Shown here: piece by piece, positions 45,791 through 59,512 of the stretch
How positions within the stretch are numbered: position 1 is the stretch's first letter
Layout of the letters: each line of letters begins with the position of its first letter
Position numbers and translations under genes: made by a program
NCBI RefSeq assembly: GCF_014633365.1
Contig: NC_068351.1
Coordinates: forward strand, 14,948,907-15,012,906
Reading direction: 5' to 3'
DNA from: Diospyros lotus
Lineage: Eukaryota > Streptophyta > Magnoliopsida > Ericales > Ebenaceae
Length of the DNA: 64,000 nucleotides
The notes under the pieces: generated by a model
The model's database searches: none
What the model was told of the DNA's origin: nothing
The model's input: the letters and a program-made list of their open reading frames with translations, nothing else

Positions 45791-47837
45791 CTAAGTGTTT
45801 GGTGTTTTATTAATAATATTTTTTTTTAAGTACTAAGAATTTTTTTCTTTTGATGATTTAGGTGTTCGATGTTTGTCAATCTAATCTCGAAGGAGACCAG
45901 CCTTTTTTGGTTCAACCTTCTAGTAAATCGGACACGATCATAAGGTTATACACTTTCAAATAGACACACAGTCAGTCCTCACTAAATGAGACATTTCTAC
46001 CTCCACTAAGAGTTGATGTCCTACCACTTTCAAGAAAACTTGAAAGTTTTACCACTTATGCAATACCCTGAGAACAAGTACTAAAAATTTTAATTATACG
46101 TTGATTGATTTCAAAGATAAGTTTATATAAAAATTTACATTTAACTAAAATTTTTAGTTAATTTACATTAAAACAGATCAGATCAAAATAGAAATGAAAA
46201 AATAATATTTTAAAAAAATTAAAATGTGAGAAAATTTATAAGTAAAAAATATAAGATTTTTTTTAGAAATATAATTTTAATATAGAAATTTATAAAAATA
46301 GTTATTTAATTTAAAAATAAATATAAATTTCATAATGAATTTAAAGAAACATAAATAGAAGTTTTGTCAATCATGTATCATAATTTACGAATTAAGATTT
46401 AAAAAAACTAGGTTAGAGACAAAAAATTTCTCCCCGTAAACAGGAGCGCATTTTCATATCAAAAATGTATTTTTAATATTTTTTTTAAAATCAAACTAAA
46501 TGTACATTATTTTTGTATATCTTGGGCTGCATACAACGATATTATGATCAAAATACCCCTCGTCTTCATGTGCTTCACGCGCCTTTATGCACCTCATGAG
46601 GGATATTTTTGTCATTAGTACACCTTTGTGTAGCTCAATGTATACACAAAGGTATACCAATAACATTATTTTTTTTTTATTATTATAAAATGATTCTAAA
46701 ATATTCTTAAATTTATAAAAATGACTTAATAAATATTTTGTTAATATTTCTCGATATTTTAATACACAAAATATTTTGAAAACACTAAACAACATGATAA
46801 CACATTTTTATATATCATAGATTTATAATCACCAAGAGTATTTCTTTTTCTTATTTGGTGGGTCTTAAAATTCAATACTATAAACTCAAGAGTCTATGAA
46901 GTGATAGAAAACCTCATTATTATCGAGTTAAAAATTTATAATTATCAAAATTTGACCAAATTAAAACATTATAAACGCTTTGGTTGGTTTAGACTACCAC
47001 GGTAATTAAATTATAGTCGCTTGACCCAGGAATAGACCATTCGCCTAATGTTTGAAGTTGCAAGGTTTCCAATCAATTGCCATTTCTCTAGCCAAGCTAA
47101 ATTTTTAGAGAGGCTTTAGAATTTTTCTACTCTAATATTCTTGTCATCGCCAATTCCTCTCACTATTTTGATATTGATCCGCTATCATCTCCTTAGATTT
47201 AGTGATCGAGCTCATCGTTGTAGCCTAGCCCTTCTCATTATCGGTTATAGTCGATTTATCGTCGACTTTGAAAACAAAAGGTCCAAGCGGTTGGACGCGA
47301 CAAATCGAAAAACACTTGCGATCGAAAAAGACAAATAATCAATAGAAAAAAACAATAGAGGATGAATAGACGCATCGACATAAGATGAACAGTGGGTTTG
47401 TGCGATTATTGATTTTGTATATTTGAATATTGATAAAATTGTATATATTTATTATCATGGAATAATTTGAAACCTTTTGTTCAATAATTTTGTTTAAGAA
47501 ATATTAGTAAACTGATTTTAAAAATATATTGAACAATATTAAAATTCAATACAGTAATATTTATTATTAATTTAGAAAATAAATATTAAATTTTTGTAAT
47601 ATAATAAATATTATAAGTAAGGAAAAATAAATTAAAATTAAAATTTATTAATAAATAAATAAAATAAAGAGACAAATAGATAAGAGAAAGTTTAGTTGGA
47701 GTAAGTATAATTTTAAATATAAAAGAAATAAAGAATGAATTATTTATAATATAATAAAAAATAAAACATAAAACAGAGTGGGTGGTTAGAAATAATTTAC
47801 CAATATTTGAGAGTATTACATGTGGGATAAATAATAT
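45791..47837. other. AT-rich spacer between MORF and the solo LTR
   Basis: No gene recognised. The 46190-46360 part resembles the core of the MITE at 34464-35262 and may be a truncated family member. Short open frames at 46496-46795 (-) and 47141-47338 (+) lack homology I can name. Confidence 0.45.
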
Positions 47838-48523
47838 TGTAATACGTTATTCCCACATCACCCCCTTTTATGAACCAAGCTCAGCCTAACGGGTCGACCC
47901 AATCACCCAGAGCTCGAAAGATCCTAACTATCTCGTCAAATAAAATCCATACACCACCAAAGTCCGAAACCCGTAGAGCAAGCACCTTGTGAGCTCCTGA
48001 TGAAACCCCTTGACGAGCTCTCAATGATCGACTAACAAGTTCAATACAAAATCCTCAGTTCGCTGAGTCATCCAGGTCGCTAATCTAAAGTCATCAACTC
48101 GCATAAGTGGTGAAGCTGCTGAGAAAGTCAGAGACAGGGCTCGTTCACTTTATCTGCAGCAGCTCATACCCCTCGTAATGAGAATCTCACTCCCAGTCTT
48201 GTACATGCGATAAGGGCTGTTTGTCCCTTATTACATAATCATTGTATTTTTATATGTTATCTAAATTATAAGAGCCCTCAGTATAAATAAGAGTTATAGA
48301 TATCACGAGGGAAAGAAAAAGAAAAATAATCAGATACTGCCATTGTGAGAGAATAATCAGAGTGCGGTCGTGAAGTAAGCGTCATTCTGGCTGAACCACG
48401 TAAAAATCCTGATGTTGGCTCATGTTTGGATTTTGGGTTTTTTTCTTCTCCTTGATATTTTATATTTACTCACCGCGGCCCAAAACGAATCACAGTCGAC
48501 TGGAATCGAACGTCGACAAATAT
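47833..48523 (+). mobile_element. Solo LTR carrying a TATA box, pointing at the lipoxygenase gene
   Basis: The LTR runs 47838-48518 (681 bp). It starts TGTAATACG and ends ACGTCGACA, with AATAT at 47833-47837 and 48519-48523. A TATA box (TATAAATA, 48282-48289) about two-thirds of the way in, on the + strand, defines U3 and R and gives the orientation. The TSD is AT-rich, so it is weaker evidence than the end structure. No partner LTR or internal region is present. Confidence 0.7.
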
Positions 48524-48763
48524 ATATTTAAATGTCAATTTTTGTCTCTGTAATTAGTATTAAACTACACAGATAACAATTGGCAGGCAGGGAGGGCTCC
48601 ATAAGGAGTTCAAGTCATATAAATAAATATATAAATATAATACAAAGAAGCCGCAGCTGCATCCTGAATCTATATACTATGCTATGGTCCCCTCCCCAAA
48701 TTGCATATTATTTTGTTCTTTGATTAAATCAATCTTCTACTTTATAATATAAAAGTAACATCA

Positions 48764-51700
48764 TCAAATTGATACACTGTTGGGAACCCCCCTACAAGTG
48801 ACGCCGGGCCCTGAACTCGGTGCAAGCAGCTCGTAAGGCAGAATGCCGGCGCCGTGTCGGTTTCTAAGTTTCCGGTCACTGTTCCTTTCCTCGATCTCTT
48901 TTTCTATCCGCCCCATCTTCGCCGAAAACTCGTAAAACGCCTCCACCATCTCTGTGTCGCCGGACCAAGTCGACGGCTGGAGACGCTCGCCAAGGTACTC
49001 CTCGTCTTCCGAGTGAGTCGACAGTGTGTCCACCACGGCCATGTACTTGGTCGCCTGCAGCAAGCCGGGCAAAGCTGAGAAGAAATACTTTTGAGGGTCA
49101 AGAAGGAGGTTGGTGTGCTCCGGGTCGCCTTCGTTGGGGATGAGGCGGCGCATGAGTGGTGGGCGATTGGGGACGTAGCCGCCGTAAGGGTATTGGCCAA
49201 AGTTGAGGGCGGCATGTTGGGCGGAGGCCAGCCAGATTAGGGTGGTTAGGATGGAGACAAGGTCGCTAGGCGTTGCCAGCGGCGGCCACCAGGTCTCGTG
49301 GCGAAGATCGGCATGGCCGACGTTTATGGACTCGGCGTACCAAGCTTGGAGCTCATTGTCGGCGTGGATTAGGGTTGAATCCGAGTAGTAATGGTTAACG
49401 TAAGTTCGAACCCAGTTGTTGATGGCCGACCAGATTAGAAGGCCGTCGGCGGCGTAAGGGTAGTCCTCAATCAGGAGCTTCAGCCCGTGCGGCTTCGTTG
49501 GGTCCGGTTCTGCCATACCCCTGATTCAACACATGCAAGCAAAAAAACATATTGTATTAGCTCACCTTTTTTAATAAACAGTAGTATATATTAAATTAAT
49601 GGACAAGTTAGGATCTTTAACTGGAGACTGGCACGCACCCACCCACCCACGATTAGATGAGATATAGATATTCAAACGATCCTAACTTCTTAATGTCTCA
49701 GTCGGTCTTTTCTGAATTCTGCCTAGAAGTAGGAACTCACCTCCGTATCAAATCAGCAGGAACGCCTTCGAGATCGAAGCGCCAGAAATTCTTATAGGCA
49801 GTAGCACTGATCTCCATAGAATAGCGACCGGGAGTGAAGCAGGACTCGATGACGCCGTCGGCGTTGATCAGGGTCTGGCGGGCCAAGGCATTGATCTCCA
49901 TCGTGTACCTCATATGCGGGTCCAGCAGCTTAAACACCGGATGCATGGCGCTCAACTGCCTGTGCGCCGCCACTATGAACGGCTCCATGACCGCATGCGT
50001 TCGCAACCAGTGGTTCACCAGCTGGTGGACGCCGGCGTCGTTGGAGCAGACGTGGCTTTTGGCGAGCTGCCATTCCCAGTTGGTGGTGGCGTCCAGCGGC
50101 GGCGTCACCACCCGCTTTGAACGAGAACTGGGCCCGCCCGGCGGGAGGCTGAGCTCAATGGCGACAGGCTTGAGAGTGCCCAACGGCGTCAAGAAAAAGA
50201 TGGTTCGAGTGGCGTAGGCTTTCCGGCCATCAAGGGCGTTGATCCGATCTAGAAACGGCAGGTAAATATCATGGTAGTCCAGGATATACAGTTTGTTTTC
50301 CTCCATAGCCTGTTCAGCACGCCACTTGTTTGTCAAAAGTACCAAAGACAAGCTCCAATGTATGGTTTTAATTGTTTGAATTTCAAAGTTTAATTACCTG
50401 CTGAATGGACATGCCATTGAGATGGGGCAGAATATGTTGCTCGTTAATGGCGGAATCTTGCGGGCCGGAGACTTGAGGATCAAGCTTGCTGACCGGAGGG
50501 AACACTCGAAGCCTCTCTATGTTGACCGGGTTCACCCCTGCAATCACTTGGCGAGCGAACTCGTCGTCTCTCAACCATGCAAACCTATCCTCTGCACACG
50601 GAGAAACCACGTTAGTCAACCTGTATCAATCGAATTATATGAGTTCAAATCTTAATTATATTATTATAGGTTTGTCTTTATAATTACGCACTTGATAGGA
50701 TCTTCGGGGTGTCGTATTTGAGAATGTTGCCATGGACGTGGCCAGATTGTTGGATGTTGGGAAGCAAGTTGGGAAGGGGGACCTTGCTGAGGAGATCATC
50801 GGCTTTGTGGCCCAGTTTCAGGAGAAGACCTTCGTTGTAGAGGCTGTCGATGTCGGAGAAGCCGTTGAAATCTTGGTTTTTGGCTGATAAGTTGGCCGTC
50901 AGTGATGGTATCAAGTTATGCAGCACCGCCTTCAGCCGCCCCGCAGAGATGGCGTTTTTCTTGCTCTCTTCAAACTGTTCATCCCTCGGCACGTACATCG
51001 GCAATGGCTTCTCCACGCGGCTCTCCGCTTCCCAATCTGCAGCTCATCAAGTTTTTAAATTAACACAGAGAGAGAGAGAGAGTTCTTCTTCTTGTAACAA
51101 TAATATTGATCGAACAAGCGTTTACCTCAACCGAACCAAAACCGAAATATTAACTGAAAGAGATTATGCGGACTAACCAGTAAGAGTGGCCAGACGACCG
51201 GTGCGGCACCGCCGTGGGTACGGCCGCTCATCGCCCCCTAGCGTCGGCCGAACAAAGTCAATCCCTTTGTCGGGATTTCCCAAATCATTGTACACGTCGA
51301 AATCGTAAATCCTGTCGGATAGTTTCCTGACGCCTCTGCCATCGCCCCTCAAATCCTCCAGCTCCTCCTCTCTCAGTGCTCTCAACCCCGCCGGCGTCTC
51401 GCTCGGCAAATATGGCTGTTCAAATAGCACCGAATTTGATTAAATAATCCAAATCCAATCCTCTCTGTACAGTTAAAAAGGAAGGGGAGAAATTAACTGA
51501 AATATGACCTGATTGGAGAAGAAGATCCTCTTTCGGGGATAATCTTTGTAAGATTGGACCCACGAGTTGCAGGCGAAGTGAACCGGGCCACAGGCGAAGC
51601 CTTGGACGGTGATGCTCTCCACGAAGAACTCCTTCTGGTGCTTGTTCGTCACCGTGATCGCCCCGGGCTTCCCGAAGCTTGAATCGACGGTGAATTCCGC

Positions 51701-52259
51701 CAGGTAGTTGACCCGCTCCGCTTTGGGATTCATCTTCTTCGACCAGTCCTTCAACGCCGCTCCGTTGCTCTTCTTCGGAGCTTGGCTGTCTTCACCCAAT
51801 ATTCCAAAAATACCCAATTCAGCACAGGAAATTCTAAGGGCAAAACAGAAAGATGGAAGAGAGAATTAATGGCGGCATACTTGGGTCAATGTCGGTGCTG
51901 ACAAGCTGCAGGACGACATTCCGGCCGATGTTGTCGGCGAGAGCGTCGAGGTAGTTGGCGAGGCTGTCCTTGAGGTCTTCCTTACGCTTGTTCCTCACCG
52001 TCACCACGGCCCTGACCTTGATTTTGGCTGCTGGTTTTTCAGGTGCCGCTGTCACTAAATCTTCGCTGACGGCTGGCACCGGAGGACTCGCTACGACCTT
52101 CCTAACTCCCAGCCGCGTTTTCTCGGCCACAACCGGGTTGACCCGGAACGAGTAGTCCTGCCGCTGACGAAAATGGCGCTGGAAACGGACTGTCGGCGAA
52201 GGAAACGCCGATCGTCTCTCCATCACAGAACAACCCAAAAGCTCTTTAGCCAGCGCCAT
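48764..52259 (-). CDS. Plastid-type 13-lipoxygenase (LOX2 class), 7 exons
   Basis: Dioxygenates linolenic/linoleic acid, the first step of jasmonate and leaf-volatile synthesis in plastids. Exons on the minus strand: 52259-51881, 51789-51509, 51415-51178, 51036-50692, 50591-50398, 50309-49741, 49520-48764. They sum to 2763 nt, 920 residues plus TGA, the usual size for type-2 plant lipoxygenases. Residues 1 to about 65 look like a chloroplast transit peptide (basic, Ser/Ala/Val-rich). A PLAT/C2 domain follows (about 80-245), then the catalytic domain. All five iron ligands are visible: His579 and His584 in [12 protein letters not shown], His771 and Asn775 in [10 protein letters not shown], and the terminal Ile920 of GVPNSVSI. 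The start at 52259 gives MALAKELL; an upstream in-frame ATG at 52316 lies in the CT-rich leader. The frame is intact. 13- rather than 9-specificity is inferred from the transit peptide and overall type. Confidence 0.93.
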
Positions 52260-52364
52260 CTCCGTAGCTCTCTCTCTCTCTCCCTGCTTCGGGTTTCCTG
52301 TAACTGAGTAGAGCAATGGCAGCTAATTGGGACTCTACTTGGGGGGTTTGTCCGTTGGATCCTG

Positions 52365-52389
52365 CACACACACACACAAATATATATGC

Positions 52390-52428
<39 letters not shown>
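52365..52428 (-). promoter_or_regulatory. Lipoxygenase core promoter: TATA-like site between (CA)n and (GA)n repeats
   Basis: On the minus strand, 120-130 bp before the start codon, an A/T core (ATATGCATATATATTTG, 52393-52377) lies between a (TC)n tract from 52428-52394 and a (TG)n tract at 52378-52365. (GA/CT)n repeats at plant promoters are known binding sites of BBR/BPC GAGA-binding factors; their use here is inference. Confidence 0.4.
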
Positions 52429-52430
<2 letters not shown>

Positions 52431-52439
52431 TGCTTTTTT

Positions 52440-55400
52440 AGTACAACGTAGCTGCCGTCCACACGTTTTTCATTTGCAGAAATATGCGAGAATGAGTCTG
52501 ATATTATAGCGTGAAATTCTATTCACACCGAACATTTTACCTTTCGTAATTATTTTTAAATATATTTAAAATATTTTTAAATAAAAATTCAATTTTATCC
52601 TTATCTTCAATACTCAACCACCACATAACATGTCTTTCGCCAGAGAAATTTTCATTTTTACAGTGATTTATATCCCAATCAAATCTTTTCTCCTAAAATC
52701 TCTTATCTCTCTCATTTGAAACTCAATTTCAAACTCACACTCATACTAATCTATTTTCTCTCAAATACATATCAACGATTCATACATTTTATGATCGATC
52801 ATAGATTATTACACTGAAATATTGACGGAGAACTGGGAAGAGTTTGAGGAATAACAGAACAACTATTTAGAAAAAGAATATTACGCACAAATAAGGGTAT
52901 TTGACATGCATTGCAAAACATTTTAAACTTCACTCATACCCCTAACTTGCTTCTTTCTATGCAAGTGATTTCTGGTTTATCTTAAATCTCTCAATTATCA
53001 AGACTCTTGTTACAAAAAGAGACCCTTGTTATTGAATGAGGTTACTCGTCAGGACAAGAGTCACGAGTCATCTGAAGGGTTACTCGTTGCTTCAGGACTC
53101 ACTCATTACTTTAAGACTCTCTCATCACCCTAAAACTTTCTCGTCATCTCGCGAGTCACCCAACTCAAAAGACTCGCATGCATGTCATTGGGTCATTGGT
53201 ATTTCATTCTCTTGTGCTATAAATTTATTGTTATCGTTAGGTAACAATGATAATTTATTTTTTTGTCAAACTAATTCTTATATTTACTTAAATAACCATA
53301 ATTCTCCATTACTAACAATATTAAATTAAACTAATGTTTAGATCAAAAGTCGAAAGTATAAAGGGCATGTGATAAACAAACACGGGTGAAATAGTCAATC
53401 CATCCTAATCTTTTACGGCATGAGTAGTTTTTATCATTTCTAAAATGTGGGGGTATTATCTAGAATTAAGTTAAATCTTAAAGCAGTCAATACAATTTTC
53501 CCAGAAATTACAATTAGTACCCACTAATGGTGTAGTGAATCATTATTAATATCTATACTCCTATATAAATAAGCACCAGTTTTTGGTATTGTGAAATTGT
53601 GTGAAGAAAGTATTTTTTTAAAAATATCTTTATGTATTATTTTAAAAATAAAAAATTAACTATATTAACAAGATTTAAATTTATAAATTTTAAAAAAAAT
53701 TGACATTTGAAATAACGTTAGAGAGAGTGACTCAGCATAATTGAGAAATGTGACAACGATTATAAGACATGCAACTGAAATAGAAGTTATGTCGCCTAAA
53801 TTGAGATACGAAAGACACTCTAAATGATAAGTAAGAACGAATAATTGGTCTATGAGTCGTGACAGACGCGGATTCAAAAATTTATGTAGGAAGAGATTAA
53901 ATTTTTTTTTTTTTTTTGAGATGTAAAATTGCATTATAAATTTTAGGATGGGTTATAATTTTTTTTTTTACTGTGTTATTATTAAAAATTATTTTTTAAT
54001 ATAAAAATTAATTTTAATTATAAACTGGCCCATACCAGCAGCTCACACGTGAATCGGGCATTGGGTTGTGGAGACAAAAATGATTGATTGCGAGCAGAGA
54101 GGGAGTGAATATGCTTCCTTCTCAGCTGGCCTTGAGCACGTGCTTGACTATGGTGGGCGGTGATGTCGATAGGCACGTTTGTAACCTGTTTGTTCACCAA
54201 TGAGGTGCCTACTAAGGGTATTTTACATGCATTCTCTTTTACGTCTTCAAATATAATCTGTTTATTATTATTATTATTATTATTATTGAGAGCTCATTTA
54301 TAAACATTTCTAACCTTTTTTAAAATTAATCAAATTGACAACACAAAAATATAATTTTACGTTGCATTTCATTCATTCAGTTCTCTTCTCTCAATTCGAA
54401 AGACAAAGACGATTATGTTGGACCCATCACCTAAGTTTTATCTCGAGTTGAGTACTTGTAAAGATGAGATTTTTATTTTTTGAACGAATTTTAATTCTCA
54501 AGTCAATAAAGAAAAGATAAGTTAATATAGAATAGGCTTATGTTAATGTGTCCATGTCTTTAAAAGTCCATTCCATTTATAGATGGTATTGAGTGACATT
54601 TGGTGTGTAGTTTGATTGTTTAGTTGAGATTTTCAAGTAATTGAAAAGATTTTTGATATATTAAAAAGATTATTGGTTGACTTGATTTTTTAGAGAGATT
54701 TTATGTTATTTAAATTCAAAAAAATAGATTAATCTTTCATGCCAACAATTGATCTAAATTGAATTATGGAGACAGATTTTTAGAGATTTTGAAGACACGT
54801 GGAACTCTAAGTGAATCTCGAATTAGTTTTTCTTGTCATGTATGATGCATAATAATTAGTGAACTCGTATGATAATAGAGTAAATTCTCTCCCCTTTAAT
54901 TATTCTCTTATAAAAAAAAATAACTTTTGATATAAATTAATAAAAAGGTTTTCATTTATGTTGAATCTAATCAGTTTTAGAAAATAACCTTCTTTCATCA
55001 TTTATTCTAAATGTTTTAATTTATTTTTTTTTAAAAAAACACTCAATCCTTACTTTTACTACATATTTAGTATTTGAATAAAATAATGATGGAATTAAAT
55101 TAAATATAAAATAAAATAGAAATCAAACTAAATAATTATAGAATATTAGTCACCTATATCACAAAAATTTAATCTATAAAAGTGAGGTAATCTAATGCTT
55201 CTAAGAGGATTTGGTACAAATATATGTCACTTATATATAGGATAATCTATGATTTGGTTTAATTTATTTTAACTCCTTAAGGCCCATTTGGCTTTGAGTT
55301 TGAATTTGCATTGAGTTGAGTTCATGATCAAATGCAACAAAATGAGATATTTGGTAAATTTTAATATAACTTAACTCAACCCACATTATGTGCCTAGTGG

Positions 55401-56090
55401 ATTTAAGCTCAACTCAAGTGTTGTGGTACATTAAATGAGTTCCAAGTGTTTTACTATAAACACTCATAGTTGCAATTCAATTCAACTTAATTAAATCGAA
55501 CACTTTTATATAATCAAAGTCACCTTATATTATCTCATTTCCAAACAAAATCTAAATGGAATTATCAATTTTCTATCTCTTGGGTCATAGATTTCTTTTT
55601 GCTGCCTCTTACCGCCCATGTGTATGCGACTTTGTTCTAAAATTTTGTGGTGGTTTTGGGCCAAGATTATTTTTGTCGGTTGGAGCTCTTTGCATGTGAA
55701 CGATTTTCATAATACTACTATATATATATTTTTTTGGCTCGCTTGTTTGAGGGATTTATGTTGTACCATTGTCGCCCCATTATTTCCTAATTTACTATGA
55801 TTTTTGATTCGTGTAGTTTTTGTATTTGCAAGGTATGCCCTACTTATTATTGTAGATGCTTTGCACTTTTTTTTGTTTAATGAATTTTATTTATAAAAAA
55901 AATGATAGAAAATGTCATTTACACAAAATTTTGACACTTCATATATATATATATGTATGACACTTAACATCAATGATGAATAACCTTAGATGAGATTATT
56001 CAATGTAAAATTAAATAAATAGCACAATAATACCGAGCCTTATATGACATATTAAAATTATATAACTAAATGTAATTTTGAACTTATTAC
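52440..56090. other. AT-rich intergenic region
   Basis: No gene could be recognised. It contains a (TTA)n microsatellite at 54261-54287 and many A/T runs. Open frames are short (up to 97 codons) and without family resemblance. Confidence 0.5.
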
Positions 56091-56094
56091 ATAG

Positions 56095-56185
56095 AAGTCG
56101 TGGCAGAATATATTTGCCCATTCAAGTAAAGATAAAGGGACCATTAGGTCGTGGGTTCGATTCATTACCCTACACAATGAAATAA
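56095..56185 (+). mobile_element. Possible tRNA-derived SINE fragment
   Basis: GGTTCGATTC at 56154-56163 matches a Pol III B box. The expected A box upstream (around TGGCAGAATATA) is poor. The 3' end is not clear. Confidence 0.25.
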
Positions 56186-56189
56186 AGTC

Positions 56190-59100
56190 TTTATTTATAA
56201 TTTATTTTTTTTTGTCAAAATCAAGAGCACGAATGATGAAGGACCATGCAAGAGCAATAATCCCGATAAATAAAAGGATCTCCTATGAGGGTAGATAACC
56301 TAAAGTACGTGATGTTGTACCATATTAGAATTTTAAGACTTTTTTCATCTGGCAATAGCAAATAATACCCCTGCCATCTTCTCAACTTGTTAAACTCAAA
56401 ACATAGAAAAAAAATCCCATCAAACTCAAACTTGGTAACTTAATTGGGATTATTTGTGACGGTGAGTGTCATTTTTGTCTCATACACTCTCATTAATAAT
56501 GGTTGACTCATTTTATGTTGGGTTTAAATAGTGAACCATCAAATCTTATTGGGATTTTCCTATCAGTGTCTTCAAGGGCTATTTAGTAATTTTAATTGAT
56601 TGACAAAAACCATGAAGATGTTTAACAAAAAATCACTTTCTATAAAAAGTAATGTAGCATTTGGTGGGATCATTTGAAAGCACTTCTAATATTGTTGTAA
56701 GTATTTGGCCAACAAATAAAAAAGGTATTTTTTAACAATGAAATTACATGTGCTCTTATAGTTAAGATTGTTTGGATATAAAAATATTTTTAAAAATATT
56801 AAAAAAAAGATTAAATTATAAAAGAAACCAAATTCCGGAAGATAGATAGAATAAAGTAATTGATATAAAATTTAATTGCAAAATAAGAGAGGTCACGTCA
56901 GGTTTTTTGGGGCACTGGAAACATATCCTTTTCAGAGGAGAGGAGAAGCCAAACCAAGCAAGAAAAATGGGCTAAAATCCAAATGCAAAGGGCTAAGGGC
57001 TAAGGGCACGTTTTTGTTGAGTGTAAAACTAACTATTTTCTCTCCAAAATGCAAACAAAACCATTTAGGTTGGTTTTTGAGTACTCACTGCACTTTCTCT
57101 CTTGTTTTGGAAAAAACTACCCAACAATACTGCACAATTTGTGGTGAATGAATGAATGAGTGGTTATTGGGATACTTATTGAGGGTGTTAGTTTTTGTTT
57201 TTATAATCGACGTATAATTGAAATAGATTTTCGATTGATTTTTCGCTCTTGCGTGAAAGAAAAGCTCAAGTTTGGGTTTTATTTTTGGAACGCAATTAAT
57301 GTGTCATGAGTTAAGATCCACCAAATAAAAGCTTAAAGTCCAAGAGACTGCACAAAATGTCAAAAAAATGATCTAGAAGATTTTCTTGACAAAGAGATTT
57401 GGTCACATGGAAACCCTCGATCAAACTCATCTTTCGAGGCAAAATGAGAAGACTTTTTGAGAGATTCGAAAGTCTCCCAAAAACCACTACAAGATCACAT
57501 CAATTTACTTTTAAAATCTTTGCCTTCAATATCGGAACCGACGAATGGGTTCAATCCCAAAAGAAATGAAAGCTCAACTATCTGTCAATTCTTATCTCCA
57601 TAAATAGAAGCAATTTTAAGTATATAAGAAATCTATTGAAGTTTGTATTATAATTATTGCATTTCCTTCCACTCCCAATTGAACTAACTTAAATATCGAA
57701 AAATCTATACATGAAAAAACACCTTATGTCCTCTAGCTACCTTTTATCTTGCAGTCTCTTAAAAATTTCATAAATGTGTCTTGGCAAATTCCTAGAGACT
57801 CAAGAAGCGATTTCTCGATTACAAATTAAATTGTTATATTCAAATAATAACAATATTAATTAAACATTAGAAGTGATATAAATAGCCTTTTAAAAAGGTC
57901 TTCAGTTAGGGTTAAAGAAAAATAAATAAAAATAGAAAAAAACATGGAGCAAAACTGATTTTTCTAAACTTGATAGTTCTTCAATTTAAATAATGGAATT
58001 CGCTTTTGGAGTTGTACACATTCACATTTTCTACTCTGTTTCAGTGATCTTTTCCATTGTTTGTAGTCTTCAATTGTTGAAATTAATTCTCTCTTTTGAT
58101 AAAATTATTTTGATTCCACTCTTACAAGAGTCGATAAGGATATTTGTAACACTTTTTTCATGAATCTTTTAGTCTCGTAATTTTTATCTTTCAATTAAGG
58201 ATGGGGTTTCAAATAAAATATGTTTGAAGTGTCTTATTGATTCACGGTTGTTGCAATCTAAACATAAAACACTGGTGAGCATTCACGTTAAAATTTCAAT
58301 TGAACTTCAAAATGTGAAGTTCTTCACTTTAAGAGCTCATTCCCCATCAACCTCATTAAGAGAGGAGAGATAAATCACCGAACTCAACAGACAAGAATAG
58401 AATATAAGACGTCTCATTGACTGTATAGTGGTTACAATCTAAGATTCTTCAATCATGTCCGCCCCTGACTGCTGGACTATGCTTACGGGGGCAAATTTCA
58501 ACTTAACTTTGAGAAATTTAATTTCAAACTATAAAAAAAGGTGTGACACTTGATTTCCATAATAAAAAAATAATAAATACAAATGATTCGCTACATAATT
58601 GGAGAAGAAATCTCAATTTTTGACCGCACATTGTTTTTATTTTTTAATTTTATAATATTTTTATATGAAACATATTTAGAAAAATATATATAATTTGTTC
58701 TTATCAAATAAAAGTTTGTATAATCTAAAATTAATATCTATTGTATTTTTTAAATTGCACTGGGTTTTAAGGATCGGGTAGTATTTGTTATTTTTAAAAC
58801 ATAGAGGGTACTTTTTGCTATTAAAATAAATTTAAAGAGTGATTATTGGAATTTAGGCTTAAATTATATTATCCATGGAATAGTTTTTGGAGATAATTTT
58901 AGTTGAATTAATATAACGCCGTCCATGACGCCAGCTCATAACGTGTGAAGTGGGCCCCGAAAGCCCCGCAGCAGAACCGACAAGGAGTTGGAGTTGGGCC
59001 CACCCACGTAACGTAATGCGTAAGCAGGAAAGTGACGTGCATATATAAATATTAATTTTATACATTCCATTAACGTTACACAATGAATTTTATATATAGA

Positions 59101-59310
59101 GGGAGATTATTTTAATTTTGATAAATAATAGTTTTTTTTTTAATTTTAAGAGAATGAGAGATATTATTTTTGAAAAATTTCGCAAAATTAACCGACATTA
59201 ATTAGTAACAAAAGAACATGTGTCATACAAGAGTTGACTTCAAAAAAGATTGATGGCATTTATAAAAGTATATAGATAATTAATATATTTTATCAAAATA
59301 TCAAGTGTAG
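56190..59310. other. AT-rich intergenic region, no gene seen
   Basis: Nothing coding could be supported. 57200-57830 has a more balanced composition and may be old retroelement sequence. A small GC-rich island lies at 58915-59030. No transposon ends with TSDs were found. Confidence 0.45.
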
Positions 59311-59319
59311 TGTGTAACA

Positions 59320-59512
59320 CGTGGGTGACCAATGAAATCGTGACTAGGCCCAGGTCATAACTCCGTTGGCAGAAGCAAGGCCTCTTAGGTGCTTCATAGC
59401 CCCTGGCCATGTGTTCAAGCCTTGCCAAAGAGGGCATATTCTCCATCAGTGTAATTTCAGGTGCAGATGGTTGAGAATGTTAATAATGAGACGTAATTTA
59501 AAAAAAAAAACG
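59320..59512 (+). mobile_element. Candidate SINE
   Basis: An A-box-like TAACTCCGTTGG at about 59358-59369 is followed about 50 nt later by a B-box-like GTGTTCAAGCC (59411-59421). An A-rich tail (10 A) lies at about 59501-59510. This arrangement fits a tRNA-derived plant SINE. No TSD was found. Confidence 0.4.
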
